A DNA stretch of 35,404 bases from Lachnospiraceae bacterium UBA7729 (GCA_002482005.1 DLFD01000005.1:1-35404); one strand, 5' to 3'; numbered from the stretch's first letter, positions 1 to 9,586 are shown. Program-made: numbers and translations. Notes: generated by a model not told the origin, from the sequence alone.

Positions 1-146
1 TGTGATGCCGAGTTGGTTGACCACCTATACTGTTCCTGTCAAAACACAGACATATCTGTTTCCTGATCTCTGTTCCATTTTTTCTGAGAGAACGTTTCTT
101 TCTCCCGATCCCGGGCCTTACCTTAATCGAATTGGAGGGATATTTC

Positions 147-1337
147 ATGAAACTGCTGCATCTGGCTGATCTTCATCTTGGCAAATCGGTGAATGAGATC
201 AGCATGATCCCTGACCAGAAGGCGATCCTGCTTACGCAGATCCCGGAGCTTATAGATAGGGAAAAGATCGATGCCGTTCTCATCGCAGGGGACGTCTACG
301 ATCGCTCCATCCCGCCTGAGGACGCCGTCACACTTCTCGACGATTTCCTGTCTCTGTTATCCGGAATGAAGATTCCGGTCCTTGCTATCAGCGGCAACCA
401 TGACTCGGACGAGCGTCTTGACTTCGGCAGCCGTCTCTTTGAGAAGACCGGCATCTACGTAGCGGGCAGATATCAGGGCAGGCTCCGCGAAGTGACGCTG
501 AACGATGAATACGGCGAAGTACATTGCTGGCTTCTTCCTTATGTGCAGAGCAGCCAGGTCCGCTACTTCTATCCGGATGATCCGATCAGCAGCTACGAAG
601 ATGCTGTCCGCGCTGCGATCCGTCATGCGGATATCGACTTTTCAAAGAGGAATGTGATTCTGTCGCATCAGTTTGTAACCGGGAGACCTGATACTGTTCC
701 GGCTGGCGGCGCAGGGGCTGCTTCTGCCTTCGACCCGCTCCTCTCCGGTTCCGAAGTGAAGGCTCTTAATGTCGGTACAGTCGACCGTATCAGTAGCGAT
801 GTCTACGTGGGATTTGACTATGTGGCGCTCGGCCACATTCACCGCCCTCAGGAGATCGGAAGACCGACCGTCCGCTATGCCGGCTCCCCCCTGAAGTATT
901 CGCTCAGCGAGGCCGACCAGATCAAAAGCTTCACGATCATCGATCTGAAGGAAAAAGGCGCTGATCCAGAGATCCGGCTGGTCCCGGTGAAGCTTCCCCA
1001 TGAGATGAGACGACTGAAGGGCCCGTTCATGGAGCTGATGAAGCCTGAGAACATCCTCTATCCTGACGACTACATCTTCGTGACCCTTACAGACCGGACA
1101 CCTGTCCCGGATGCATTTTCGATCGTGCGGGAGCACTACCCGAATGCCATGGGACTCCGGTACGAGACGCCGGAAGAAGAAAACAGGGAAGAAGGAGACG
1201 GGGAGCCCGTCGAAAACAAGAGCTTCGATGAGCGTGCAGATGACTTCTCGAGGACGGTCCGCGGCATCGGCCTGACCGATGAAGAGCTTCAGATCCTCAG
1301 GGAAGTCGCAGAGGAAGCGGGGGTGACCGGCTTATGA
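147..1337 (+). CDS. sbcD: Nuclease SbcCD subunit D (Mre11-like exonuclease)
   Basis: SbcD is the Mn-dependent metallophosphoesterase subunit of the SbcCD complex, which cuts hairpins and protein-blocked DNA ends in the cytoplasm. The 396-residue product has the family's phosphoesterase motifs in order: LHLADLHLG at residues 4-12, IAGDVYDR, SGNHDSDERL, SHQFV and GHIHRPQ, followed by a C-terminal cap region. The ATG at 147 is chosen because GGAGG at 134-138 sits just upstream; the TTG at 132 is inside that site and would make a poor start. The stop overlaps the sbcC start in an ATGA, so the two are translationally coupled. No convincing promoter was found in the 146 bases to the left edge. The identification is secure from motifs and partner gene. 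Confidence 0.95.
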   Translation: MKLLHLADLHLGKSVNEISMIPDQKAILLTQIPELIDREKIDAVLIAGDVYDRSIPPEDAVTLLDDFLSLLSGMKIPVLAISGNHDSDERLDFGSRLFEKTGIYVAGRYQGRLREVTLNDEYGEVHCWLLPYVQSSQVRYFYPDDPISSYEDAVRAAIRHADIDFSKRNVILSHQFVTGRPDTVPAGGAGAASAFDPLLSGSEVKALNVGTVDRISSDVYVGFDYVALGHIHRPQEIGRPTVRYAGSPLKYSLSEADQIKSFTIIDLKEKGADPEIRLVPVKLPHEMRRLKGPFMELMKPENILYPDDYIFVTLTDRTPVPDAFSIVREHYPNAMGLRYETPEEENREEGDGEPVENKSFDERADDFSRTVRGIGLTDEELQILREVAEEAGVTGL

Positions 1338-4300
1338 AACCACTCTATCTCGAGATGACAGCCTTCGGGCCTTACAAAGATACACAGAAGATCGACTTCA
1401 CGAAATACGAAGGCAGCGGTCTCTTCCTGATCACTGGCGACACCGGAGCCGGCAAGACGACGATCTTCGACGCAATCTCCTGCGCCCTCTACGGTACCGG
1501 AAGCAGCGAAGATCGCCCTGTCGATTCCATGAAGAGCGACTTTTCTCCCGCGGATGCACAGCCAGTGATCCGGTTCACATTTGCCCACAGAGGGACCTTC
1601 TACAAAGTGGAGCGGAAGCTCTCCTACCGCAAGTCCGGCAGGCAGACTCCGGTCCCGGAGAAAGTGACCCTGTGGGCAGGCAGCACGCCGCCGGCGCCGG
1701 GCGAGGAAGACAGCTGGAAGGGCGACCGGCCGCCGGTCGAGAAGGCAAGGGTCGTCAACCCGAAGATCCAGAACGAGATCCTGCACCTGGACCACGGCCA
1801 GTTCTGCCAGATTGCTATGATCGCCCAGGGCAAGTTCCGCGAAGTCCTGAACGCCTCCACAGACGAGCGCACGAAGATCCTGCAGAAGGTCTTCATGACC
1901 GCGCCTTACCAGAAGATGGGGGAGATCCTGCGGGACAAAGCGAAGACAGCCGCTGACGAGAAGGAGCGGAGCGCCGGCCGGATCGAGGACCGTCTTCTGA
2001 CAGCCGTCCCGTGTGATGGCGGTGACCTCTCTGCCCTTCACGCGCTCCTCCCTGAGAACCATCAGAGGAATGCTGCAGGTGTCCTTCTTGTCAATCGTCC
2101 GGAGATCCTTCAGGAGCTCGACCGGATGATCGCCCTGGACAAGGAAGTCGAGACGGCTCTCGCGAAGGAGGTCCGCCGGGAAGATTCCGAAAACACGGAG
2201 TTTACGAGAAAGATCGCACTTGCCCACGAGAACAACCAGAAGCTGGCGGAATACGCCCGCCTGAAGCAGGAGAAGTCTAAGATCGATGCCGAAGCTCCTA
2301 AGATGGAAGATGCCGGAAGACTGCTTGAGCTTCAGAAGAAGGCAAGATATACGGTCCTTCCGGTCTACCGGACCCATGCCGATGCAGAGCAGAGACAAAA
2401 AGAAACCGAACAGGACGTATCCCGGAAAGAGAAGGCTGCTGCGTCCGCAGAGGAGCGCCGCCGCAGAGCGGAGGCCGCGGAGGCGGAAGCCGTCAGGCGG
2501 CAGCCGGAACTGGAAAGCCGCAGACTGAAGCTGCAGCAGCTGAAGGACCAGAAGCCCCAGTATGCCCGCCGGGAAGAACTGCAGAGACAGCTTGCAGAAG
2601 CCGAAAAACAGATCCGGAAGCTGACCTCGGAAGCCGGGGACAATACCGATTCCCTGAAGCAGAACGAAGCTAAGATCCAGTCTCTGAAACAAGCCGTGGA
2701 TGCCGCGAAAGACCTCCCGGTCCGGAAGAAGGAGGCTGAGACGCTTGCGTCCAGGCTGTCGGACCAGCTCTCTTCCCTCGCCCAGGCTTTCTCCCGCATA
2801 AAGGATGCACAGCAGAAAGTGCTTGTCATGAAAGCTGCGCAGAAAACCTATGCCTCCGACCGTTTATCCTACGATGAGGCCGACCATGCTTTCCGGGATG
2901 CCGAACGTGCACTGGAGCTGAACCGCGCAGGGATCCTTGCGAAAACCCTGGTCGAGGGCGAGCCATGCCCCGTCTGCGGTTCCAGGGAACATCCTCATCC
3001 GGCGAAGCTCGGAACCGAGGAAGTCTCCGACCAGGCTGTGAAGAAGCTTCGCAAAGATGCAGATGCCCTGGAGCAGAAGAAGAACGCTTCGCTGTCGAGG
3101 GCCTCGTCTGCTGCTGCTTCCGCCAAAGAAGCAGAGGAAGGGATCCGGCAAACCCTTCTGAAGCTGCTCCCGGGGATCTACGAAAACTGGCCATCCATCT
3201 CTTCTGCTGCCCTCACCGAAGAGGAGATCCGAAATACCCTGAGCCTTTCCCGGCTGCAGGAGTCGATCACACTCCTCTCACAGGACCTGAATCTTCTCCT
3301 TGAGAGACAGAACGCTGTCGCTCTCGGCCTTGATAGACAGATTGAGGAGGCCGAAGCGAAAGCTCTCAGCCTGCAGAAGGCGGAAGCAGACAAGACCCAT
3401 CTTGAGGAGATGAAACAGCGTCTTCAGTCTTCTCTCTCCGAGACACAGGTTGCGCTGACGCAGGCAGAGACGGCGCTGAAGACACTTCCTCCGCTCGCCT
3501 ATCCTACCCTGAAAGAGGCAGAGGATGCTGAGGCGGCGGAAGATCTCGCCTGCAGGAAGATAGCCAGGCAGATCGAGGATTCCAGGAAGGAGATGGAGGA
3601 CAGCGCCAGCGCCCTTGCAAGCGCCCGGGCCGCTCTTGTCTCTGCCAGGGCACTTCTTCAGAAAAACACCGAAGCTGCAAAGAAAGCATTCACTGAACTG
3701 CAGGCAGCCCTCTCCGGGGCAGGCTTTCCAGATGAAGATGCATATCTGCAGCAGCTGAAGAGCGAAGAAGAACTCAAGGCTGCCGGGCAGGCGATCAGCG
3801 CTTTTGAGAAGCGGGCAGCCGCCATATCCGGCCAGCTGGAAGCGGCGGAAAAGAATGCCGCAGGGATCACATATGTCGATGAAGCGCAGCTTAAGGCACA
3901 GCAGACTGCACTGAGTGAGAAGCTGAAGGAGACACGTGAGAAAGGTTCTGCCACGACCGCACGGATCCGCAGCAATAAGAGCATCCGGGCAGATGTAGAG
4001 GGTGAGTTCGGAAAGCTGGAGAAGCTGGCGTCTCAGCATGCCACGCTGAGCAGTCTTGCCGACCTCATATCCGGAAGAGTCACAAGCAGCGCGAAGATCA
4101 CATTTGAACAGTACATGCAGAAAGAAGGCTTTGACAGCATCCTCCATACCGCCAACAACCGCCTTAAAGTAATCAGCGCCGGCCGCTACTCCTTCTACCG
4201 AAGGTCGGAAGACGAGACGGGAAGACAGTCCAAGGAAGCGCTTGCCCTCGATATCCTCGACGCCTACACCGGAAAGAAGCGCCCGGTCAGCACTCTGTCC

Positions 4301-4591
4301 GGCGGCGAGAGCTTCAAGGCATCCCTGTCGCTGGCACTCGGCCTGTCCGACAGCATCACCTCAAGGGCGGGCGGCATCACGATCGACTCCCTCTTCATCG
4401 ACGAAGGATTCGGATCGCTGGATACCCGACAGTCGCTTCCGGACGCCATCAGCATGCTGACCGGCCAGGCAAACCACAGCAAGATGGTCGGGATCATCAG
4501 CCACTGTGAAGAGCTGAAGGACCAGATCGGCGACCAGATCATCGTAGAGCGCGGCAAGGAAGGAAGCATCATAAAACAATCGGAAGAGTGA
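1334..4591 (+). CDS. sbcC: Nuclease SbcCD subunit C (Rad50-like SMC ATPase)
   Basis: SbcC is the ATPase partner of SbcD; it tethers DNA ends with a long coiled coil and gates the nuclease. Its 1085 residues match the usual length. Walker A is GDTGAGKT at 35-42; long Lys/Glu/Ala-rich coiled coils flank a zinc hook, CPVC, with Cys545 and Cys548; the ABC signature LSGGES starts at residue 988; Walker B LFIDEGFGSLD lies at 1020-1030. The start overlaps the sbcD stop by four bases. The stop codon (4589-4591) is immediately followed by the stop codon of a convergent gene with no base between them, so transcripts from the two strands must overlap or end in a coding region. Several long antisense frames inside this gene follow from its composition and are not genes. 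Confidence 0.95.
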   Translation: MKPLYLEMTAFGPYKDTQKIDFTKYEGSGLFLITGDTGAGKTTIFDAISCALYGTGSSEDRPVDSMKSDFSPADAQPVIRFTFAHRGTFYKVERKLSYRKSGRQTPVPEKVTLWAGSTPPAPGEEDSWKGDRPPVEKARVVNPKIQNEILHLDHGQFCQIAMIAQGKFREVLNASTDERTKILQKVFMTAPYQKMGEILRDKAKTAADEKERSAGRIEDRLLTAVPCDGGDLSALHALLPENHQRNAAGVLLVNRPEILQELDRMIALDKEVETALAKEVRREDSENTEFTRKIALAHENNQKLAEYARLKQEKSKIDAEAPKMEDAGRLLELQKKARYTVLPVYRTHADAEQRQKETEQDVSRKEKAAASAEERRRRAEAAEAEAVRRQPELESRRLKLQQLKDQKPQYARREELQRQLAEAEKQIRKLTSEAGDNTDSLKQNEAKIQSLKQAVDAAKDLPVRKKEAETLASRLSDQLSSLAQAFSRIKDAQQKVLVMKAAQKTYASDRLSYDEADHAFRDAERALELNRAGILAKTLVEGEPCPVCGSREHPHPAKLGTEEVSDQAVKKLRKDADALEQKKNASLSRASSAAASAKEAEEGIRQTLLKLLPGIYENWPSISSAALTEEEIRNTLSLSRLQESITLLSQDLNLLLERQNAVALGLDRQIEEAEAKALSLQKAEADKTHLEEMKQRLQSSLSETQVALTQAETALKTLPPLAYPTLKEAEDAEAAEDLACRKIARQIEDSRKEMEDSASALASARAALVSARALLQKNTEAAKKAFTELQAALSGAGFPDEDAYLQQLKSEEELKAAGQAISAFEKRAAAISGQLEAAEKNAAGITYVDEAQLKAQQTALSEKLKETREKGSATTARIRSNKSIRADVEGEFGKLEKLASQHATLSSLADLISGRVTSSAKITFEQYMQKEGFDSILHTANNRLKVISAGRYSFYRRSEDETGRQSKEALALDILDAYTGKKRPVSTLSGGESFKASLSLALGLSDSITSRAGGITIDSLFIDEGFGSLDTRQSLPDAISMLTGQANHSKMVGIISHCEELKDQIGDQIIVERGKEGSIIKQSEE

Positions 4592-6025
4592 TCATTCGAT
4601 GACGTGGAGCTTCTCCGACTCCGTTATCGCTTCTGTCCCGGAGTGTCTCTCCCACTCCGTCATTGCTTCTGTCCCGGAGCTTTTCTCCGGGGCAGGACCA
4701 TAGTCATTGATCCACAGAGGATCCGTGTCAAAATCCTTCGACGGATCTTCCTCCGACTTGAAGTGGAAAGCAGTCTCTATCTTTCTGTCATCATATTTTG
4801 CGGCTTCTTCTGGTTTCACATAAGGATAGATATCTTCGGTGACCAGCACCGTGCGGGCCGGAATAGAATCACCTTCCCTGAGATAAGAATAGAAATCATC
4901 CAGCCTGTCCCCTGCCTGGGTCGGTCTGTCGCAGGTTATGGCGTAGCTGATATCCGTATCGTTGCAGATCCAGATCCTGCGCTCATACCGCTCGTCATCA
5001 TACCTGGCTCTGAAGCGGGCGGAGTAGATGCGGATGCCATCCTTTTCAAAGAGCAGCTTTGCGCCGTCCGGCGTCTCAGGTGTATCAAACGAGACGTCAA
5101 GGTCCGTCGTGACCTTTATCTGATCAGCCAGACTGTCCCCGGTATAGATGGAATGATAATCCTTATCCATCACATCGAAATTGCCGAGGATCATATCCTT
5201 GATGACGCCGCTGCGTATCCCATAGACTTCCTCGTAGACGATGGATGTTTCGTGCGGTTTGAATGTATCCCCGACAAAGACAGAATAGTTGATCGCAATT
5301 CCGTTGGCGGAGATCACATCAAATTGGATCCTGACTTCCCGGTCTGAATCATTATTCACCTGCAGGCCGACCTTCATGAAACGGGTAGTCTCTGTCGGAT
5401 CCTGAGTCTCCTGCTTCAGAGGCTTGTTGATATCGTCTTTGCCGTCTTCCTCTATAAAGAAATCGTCCGGCTCGGCATAGATGCCTTCGACAGAAAGTCT
5501 GATGCCGGCCTGGTCCATGATCACGGGATCTCCCTCAACGTTGTAGTCCGTCCTCTGATAGGCATCATAGGAATAGACATTCAGGACTTCCCCGTTCCGG
5601 GTCTTCCTTTCCTCGACATGGACCATGATCACAGCCGTCGCGATCAGGACCAGTACCAGCACGATGATCAGGATGATGATCATCCGGACGATCCGTACCT
5701 TGCGGGAAGCCTTGGGGGCGCTTCCTGCAGACGTTCTCTTCGCCCTGCTCTTTCTCGCAGTCCTTCCGCTTCTGAGGGCGGAGCTTCCGGTCCCCCACAT
5801 ACTGTCAAGAGAGGTGTCCCCGAAAGTCGACGGGTCAGGGGCTTCCTGGCTGCCGGATGAAGATCGAGAAAAAGACGACCCAGTGAGCGGAGCTCCTTCC
5901 GTGAAACGGACATCCCCTCCCATGTTCTGCATCTTTCCTTTTTTTCTGAATCTGCTGCGGATCAGCCGGATGTTGAAAAGACTGATGGCAAAAACGACAA
6001 GAAGTATGATCAGAGAAGTTAGCAT
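4592..6025 (-). CDS. Unrecognised two-helix membrane protein with extracytoplasmic domain
   Basis: I do not recognise the family. From the ATG at 6025 the protein has 477 residues. It opens with a hydrophobic helix (MLTSLIILLVVFAISLFNI), then a basic, Ser/Gly-rich, low-complexity stretch of about 75 residues, then a second strong helix rich in Ile, Leu and Val. The rest is a soluble region, probably outside the cell, that resembles beta-rich domains of cell-surface proteins. Its end carries two near-copies of a 12-residue segment containing SGTEA. The start is chosen because GGGGG lies about 8 bases upstream; an in-frame ATG at 6139 would add 38 residues but has no ribosome site. It is convergent with sbcC and may share no regulation with it. 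Function unknown. Confidence 0.7.
   Translation of the reverse strand: MLTSLIILLVVFAISLFNIRLIRSRFRKKGKMQNMGGDVRFTEGAPLTGSSFSRSSSGSQEAPDPSTFGDTSLDSMWGTGSSALRSGRTARKSRAKRTSAGSAPKASRKVRIVRMIIILIIVLVLVLIATAVIMVHVEERKTRNGEVLNVYSYDAYQRTDYNVEGDPVIMDQAGIRLSVEGIYAEPDDFFIEEDGKDDINKPLKQETQDPTETTRFMKVGLQVNNDSDREVRIQFDVISANGIAINYSVFVGDTFKPHETSIVYEEVYGIRSGVIKDMILGNFDVMDKDYHSIYTGDSLADQIKVTTDLDVSFDTPETPDGAKLLFEKDGIRIYSARFRARYDDERYERRIWICNDTDISYAITCDRPTQAGDRLDDFYSYLREGDSIPARTVLVTEDIYPYVKPEEAAKYDDRKIETAFHFKSEEDPSKDFDTDPLWINDYGPAPEKSSGTEAMTEWERHSGTEAITESEKLHVIE
4614..4687. repeat. 36-bp direct repeat, two copies, inside the membrane-protein gene
   Basis: The segment ACTCCGTTATCGCTTCTGTC at 4618 recurs with few changes at 4654, a period of 36 bases. 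It stays in frame and produces the duplicated SGTEA(M/I)TE segment at the protein's C-terminus. It looks like a recent tandem duplication. Confidence 0.75.
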
Positions 6026-6230
6026 GATAAATACCCCCGGTTCAGCGATTCCTTCTCCTAAGGAGATCTCAGGCGAAAGCCAGTGGACCATAGTCATGGT
6101 TTTTCTATTATTGTAGGACAGGAAAGTATCCATATGCAAGGCAGCTGCCCGGATCTTCGTACAGGTCCCCGTATCCTGGTCCTGCAGATTGCACTGCTGG
6201 CGGGATCATGCAAAATTTCTGTTATATGAT

Positions 6231-6259
6231 TTGACATATCTCCTTTTCCGCAAGAAAAT
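6231..6259 (+). promoter_or_regulatory. Sigma-A-type promoter for the M32 peptidase gene
   Basis: A perfect -35 box TTGACA (6231-6236) is separated by 17 bases from GAAAAT (6254-6259), a 4-of-6 -10 box. It lies about 45 bases before the ATG at 6305. A plausible ribosome site GGGGGA (6287-6292) follows. No better candidate exists in this spacer. Confidence 0.6.
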
Positions 6260-6304
6260 GTACTTATTGAAACAAGATCGTAAAAAGGGGGATTTTTTAT
6301 CACC

Positions 6305-7840
6305 ATGGCTTTAACAGATACACTTGAGACATCCCACGGGACCGTCGTGGATACTCTGAAGACTGCCAGGATCTATGAGCACGCGGCCTCTATCATCAAC
6401 TACGACCAGGAGACCATCTGCCCGCCGAAGGGGATGGAAGAACAGGGCGAAGTTCAGGCTTACCTGGCAAACCAGGCCTTCCGTCTGACAAAGGATGAGA
6501 AGTTTGTCGCAGCTGCGGAGGATCTCTACGCCCACAGAGACGAACTGGACCCTCTGGACAAGATTCTGGCCGTGAACCTGCATCGTTCTTATATGAAGAC
6601 GAAGAACATCTCCGCGGACAGGAATCTGGAGTTTTCCAGGATCATGAACCAGTCTTTTGTAGACTGGCTGAATGCCAAGAAAAAGGCTGATTTCTCCATC
6701 TTCCGCGATTCCCTTTCCAAGGTCCGCGAGGTGAATCTCGAGGACGTCTCCCTTCGGGAGTACGACGAGGGGACCGGTCCGAAGCCGTCGACCGCCTACG
6801 ACGCCCTTCTCTCCGACTATGAGTTCGGAGTGACGGAAAAGGATCTGGATGCGGCTTTCGGCGCTTATCTTGAGCGCATGACTCCCCTTCTGAAGGAGAT
6901 AAGGACCCGCGGCAAGAAGATCCGCACCGACTTCCTTTCTATAGAAGTCACGGATGAGCAGCAGAAGAAGATGGCCGACTATCTGCTCGATCTCATCGGA
7001 TTTGACAAGGAGCGCGGCGCCTTCACGACGACCGAGCATCCTTTCACCGACAATATCGGCCGGAATGACGCCCGTGTCACGACCCACTATTATCCGAAGG
7101 CATTCCTCTCCAGCATGTTCTCGATCATCCACGAGGGCGGCCATGCCCTCTTCATGCAGCTGCAGCCGGAAGCGGACTACGATCACTTCATCGACAACAT
7201 GCAGACCATGGGTCAGCATGAGTCGGTCTCCAGATTCTATGAGAACAGGATAGGCAGATCGGAAGCATTCATCCACCAGATCTACCCGAAGTGCTGTGAG
7301 ATCTTCCCGCAGGTCTTTGAGGGCGTCAGCGAAAAAGAGTTCTACGAGGCAGTAAATGTGGCGGAGCCTTCTCTTATCCGTACGGAGGCAGATGAGTTCA
7401 CCTACACATTCCATATCATCATCCGCTACGAGCTCGAGAAACAGATCGTGAACGGCGGACTTGCGGTCGATGACAGGCTTCCTGGGCTCTGGAATGACAT
7501 GTACGAAAAGTATCTCGGAGTCCGTCCGGCTAATGACCGCGAGGGTATCCTTCAGGATGTCCACTGGGCATCCGGCTTCGGCTACTTCCCGACCTACGCG
7601 CTCGGCAACATGTACAACGCCATGTACTATAACCGCATGAAGCAGGATCTCGACATCGACAGGATTATCTCCGAAGGCTGCTTCGACGTGCTGAACGGCT
7701 GGATGAAGGATCACGTCTTCGCGAAGGGAAACCGCCTGGCTCCGAAGGACTGGATCCGTGATATCACCGGAAGAGACTTCACACCGGACGACTTTCTGGA
7801 CTACCTGGAAGAGAAGTACACAAAGCTGTACGAACTGTAA
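6305..7840 (+). CDS. M32-family metallocarboxypeptidase
   Basis: This enzyme removes C-terminal residues from peptides using a zinc or cobalt ion, presumably in the cytoplasm because there is no signal peptide. The 511-residue length is that of M32 (thermostable carboxypeptidase Taq type). The zinc motif HEXXH appears as HEGGH at residues 276-280, and the conserved downstream HESVSRFYEN, with the third metal ligand candidate Glu306, follows 25 residues later, as in the family. The C-terminal part (DVHWASGFGYFPTYALGNMYNA) is also typical. It stands alone in its transcription unit behind a promoter at 6231. The neighbouring sugar symporter may be cotranscribed, but the 177-base spacer is highly structured. 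Many Firmicutes carry one copy; the cellular substrate is not clear from context. Confidence 0.92.
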   Translation: MALTDTLETSHGTVVDTLKTARIYEHAASIINYDQETICPPKGMEEQGEVQAYLANQAFRLTKDEKFVAAAEDLYAHRDELDPLDKILAVNLHRSYMKTKNISADRNLEFSRIMNQSFVDWLNAKKKADFSIFRDSLSKVREVNLEDVSLREYDEGTGPKPSTAYDALLSDYEFGVTEKDLDAAFGAYLERMTPLLKEIRTRGKKIRTDFLSIEVTDEQQKKMADYLLDLIGFDKERGAFTTTEHPFTDNIGRNDARVTTHYYPKAFLSSMFSIIHEGGHALFMQLQPEADYDHFIDNMQTMGQHESVSRFYENRIGRSEAFIHQIYPKCCEIFPQVFEGVSEKEFYEAVNVAEPSLIRTEADEFTYTFHIIIRYELEKQIVNGGLAVDDRLPGLWNDMYEKYLGVRPANDREGILQDVHWASGFGYFPTYALGNMYNAMYYNRMKQDLDIDRIISEGCFDVLNGWMKDHVFAKGNRLAPKDWIRDITGRDFTPDDFLDYLEEKYTKLYEL

Positions 7841-7846
7841 AACAAA

Positions 7847-7989
7847 AGGCCAGGATATGAATAGTCCTGACCTCATGTAGGCCGCCGGCTGCAGATGACC
7901 TGTCCGCATGCTCCGCCAGCCTGTCCTTGACCGGACATGATGCAGCATGGGAGCGGCTGGGATGCAGCATGAGAGCTGCATCCGGCGGC
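7847..7989 (+). promoter_or_regulatory. Structured leader with mutually exclusive stems before the symporter gene
   Basis: The spacer between the peptidase and symporter genes contains several complementary segments. A local hairpin pairs AGGCCAGGA (7847-7855) with TCCTGACCT (7865-7873), one mismatch. A perfect 9-bp stem pairs GGATGCAGC (7960-7968) with GCTGCATCC (7975-7983) across a six-base loop. The same 3' arm can instead pair with an upstream copy GATGCAGC (7939-7946), or take part in a longer 14-position stem between 7881-7894 and 7976-7989 with one mismatch. The symporter ribosome site GAGGGAGAT (8002-8009) lies just downstream. This is a candidate switch or attenuator; no known riboswitch consensus was recognised. 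Confidence 0.4.
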
Positions 7990-8017
7990 AGACAGCAGCA
8001 TGAGGGAGATCACAAGT

Positions 8018-9505
8018 ATGTCAGAGCAATATGCAGGAAGGAAAAACCGTTCTCTGGGACTTCTTTCTCAGATAATGTACGGTATGGGCGAATTCTTCAA
8101 CGGCGGGGCATTCGTCATCATCAACACCTTTTTCACGGTCTTCATGACCGATGCTATGGGCATCCCGGCAGCATTGGCTGGTTCTGTTCACCTGGTGGGC
8201 GGTATCTGGGATGCTATCACTGACCCGATCATGGGCAATATCACCGACCGGACCCGTTCGAAGCTGGGTCCCAAGCGCTTCTATATCCTGATCGGAGCAT
8301 TCGCGTCCGCGATCACATTTGCAATGCTGTGGGTACCGGTATACTCGAAGTCCTACATCGCGATGTATCTCTTCTATCTGATGATGTACTGCCTGTTCTC
8401 GACAGGCTTCACTATCCTGATGGTGCCTTACAACGGACTTCTGCCCGACATGGTCGATGACTATTCGGTCCGTTCGAAGTTCTCCAACGTCCGCATGATC
8501 TGGTCTACGCTTGGATCCATGGTCTGCGGCGTCGTCCCCTCCCTGATGATCAAGGACACCTCAAAACCGGGCCAGTACCTGACCTGCGCGATCGTATTCG
8601 GAGTGCTGTTCCTGATCACATCGCTTGTCACATTCGCAGGAACCTGGGAGAAACAGAAGGAACCGGTCAGAAGTAACATGAAGGACAGCTTCACGGCTGC
8701 CGTATCTGTCTATCACAGCCGCGCTTTCCGCATCTTTGTCGGCATCTATCTGACCGGCCAGTGCGGCATGGACTTTGTCTCCGGCATGGCGGTCTACTAC
8801 GTTAACAACATTCTTGGTGGAAACAGCGAGAACCACTACCTGACACTGCTCATGGCGGCGCTGATCATCTCCCAGCTTGCCGGAATGCTCATCTGGGGTC
8901 CGGTCATGGCAAAGACTTCCAAGCGTACGACCATCCTGATCGGTGCTCCGATCCGTATCATCTCCACGCTTGCTCTGCTTGCCGTCTCACACAAGGGCGT
9001 CAGCATCATCCCGGTCCTGGCACTGGCTATGGGCATCGGGATAGGCAATGCGGCTACCCTTACCTCGATCTTTGCGATCCTTGCCGACATGTCCGATGTC
9101 GATGAGCTGATCACGGGCGTGAGCCGTCCGGGAACCGTCGGCGGCATGGCGACCTTCGCAAGAAAGATCTCCTCCGGTGTCTCCGCAGGAACGATCGGCC
9201 TGCTCCTCAGCCTGGTCGGCTATCAGGGTAAGCTGGCAGAACAGTCAGCCGGCGCCATCGAAGGTATCAAGATGATCTTCATCTTCGCTCCGATCATCCT
9301 CTGCACTCTGCTCCTGATCTTCGGCTGGATGTTCCCGATGAAGAAGAAAGAGTTCGATGTCGTCATGAGAGAGATCGCCCGCAGAAAAGGCGAAGACAAG
9401 AGCGTGACCACAGAAGAAGAAAAGAGGATCTGCGAGAAAGTCACCGGACTCCCGTACGACCGCCTCTGGAACAAGAAGAACGCAACGATCAGGGGATGGA
9501 AGTAA
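8018..9505 (+). CDS. GPH-family (MelB-like) sugar:cation symporter
   Basis: The product is a 495-residue integral membrane protein of the glycoside-pentoside-hexuronide:cation symporter family within the major facilitator superfamily. The hallmark DAITDPIMGNITDRTRSK lies after the second transmembrane segment, close to the family pattern around the cation-binding aspartates, and about 12 hydrophobic helices can be counted. The start ATG at 8018 is chosen because GAGGGAGAT lies 9 bases upstream; the ATG at 8000 overlaps that site. No glycosidase is adjacent, so the sugar cannot be guessed. The gene ends about 50 bases before a 31-bp hairpin (9556) that may terminate it. The leader upstream suggests RNA-level control. 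Confidence 0.9.
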   Translation: MSEQYAGRKNRSLGLLSQIMYGMGEFFNGGAFVIINTFFTVFMTDAMGIPAALAGSVHLVGGIWDAITDPIMGNITDRTRSKLGPKRFYILIGAFASAITFAMLWVPVYSKSYIAMYLFYLMMYCLFSTGFTILMVPYNGLLPDMVDDYSVRSKFSNVRMIWSTLGSMVCGVVPSLMIKDTSKPGQYLTCAIVFGVLFLITSLVTFAGTWEKQKEPVRSNMKDSFTAAVSVYHSRAFRIFVGIYLTGQCGMDFVSGMAVYYVNNILGGNSENHYLTLLMAALIISQLAGMLIWGPVMAKTSKRTTILIGAPIRIISTLALLAVSHKGVSIIPVLALAMGIGIGNAATLTSIFAILADMSDVDELITGVSRPGTVGGMATFARKISSGVSAGTIGLLLSLVGYQGKLAEQSAGAIEGIKMIFIFAPIILCTLLLIFGWMFPMKKKEFDVVMREIARRKGEDKSVTTEEEKRICEKVTGLPYDRLWNKKNATIRGWK

Positions 9506-9555
9506 AGCACTGTCAGGCCTCTCTCATCCATGGTAAACTTACTGTATATTATAAG

Positions 9556-9586
9556 GCGTGTGCCAAAAGTACCTTTTGTCACACGC
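9556..9586 (+). repeat. 31-bp hairpin, copy 1 of a core-sharing pair
   Basis: The layout is arm GCGTGTG, one unpaired position, CAAAAG, loop TAC, CTTTTG, one unpaired position, and complementary arm CACACGC. The 15-base core CAAAAGTACCTTTTG is identical to that of the hairpin at 10211-10241, with the same 7+1+6+3+6+1+7 geometry but different arms. It lies between the symporter gene and the PsiE-like gene and may act as a terminator, though no long T-run follows. Confidence 0.75.

Noticed and set aside
1289..2692. 467-codon leftward open frame opposite sbcC
   Set aside because: It mirrors the codon pattern of sbcC, has no ribosome site, and its translation lacks any domain character.
6311..7981. 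556-codon leftward open frame opposite the M32 peptidase gene
   Set aside because: The plus-strand gene has complete M32 motifs; the antisense frame is a by-product of its GC-rich third positions.
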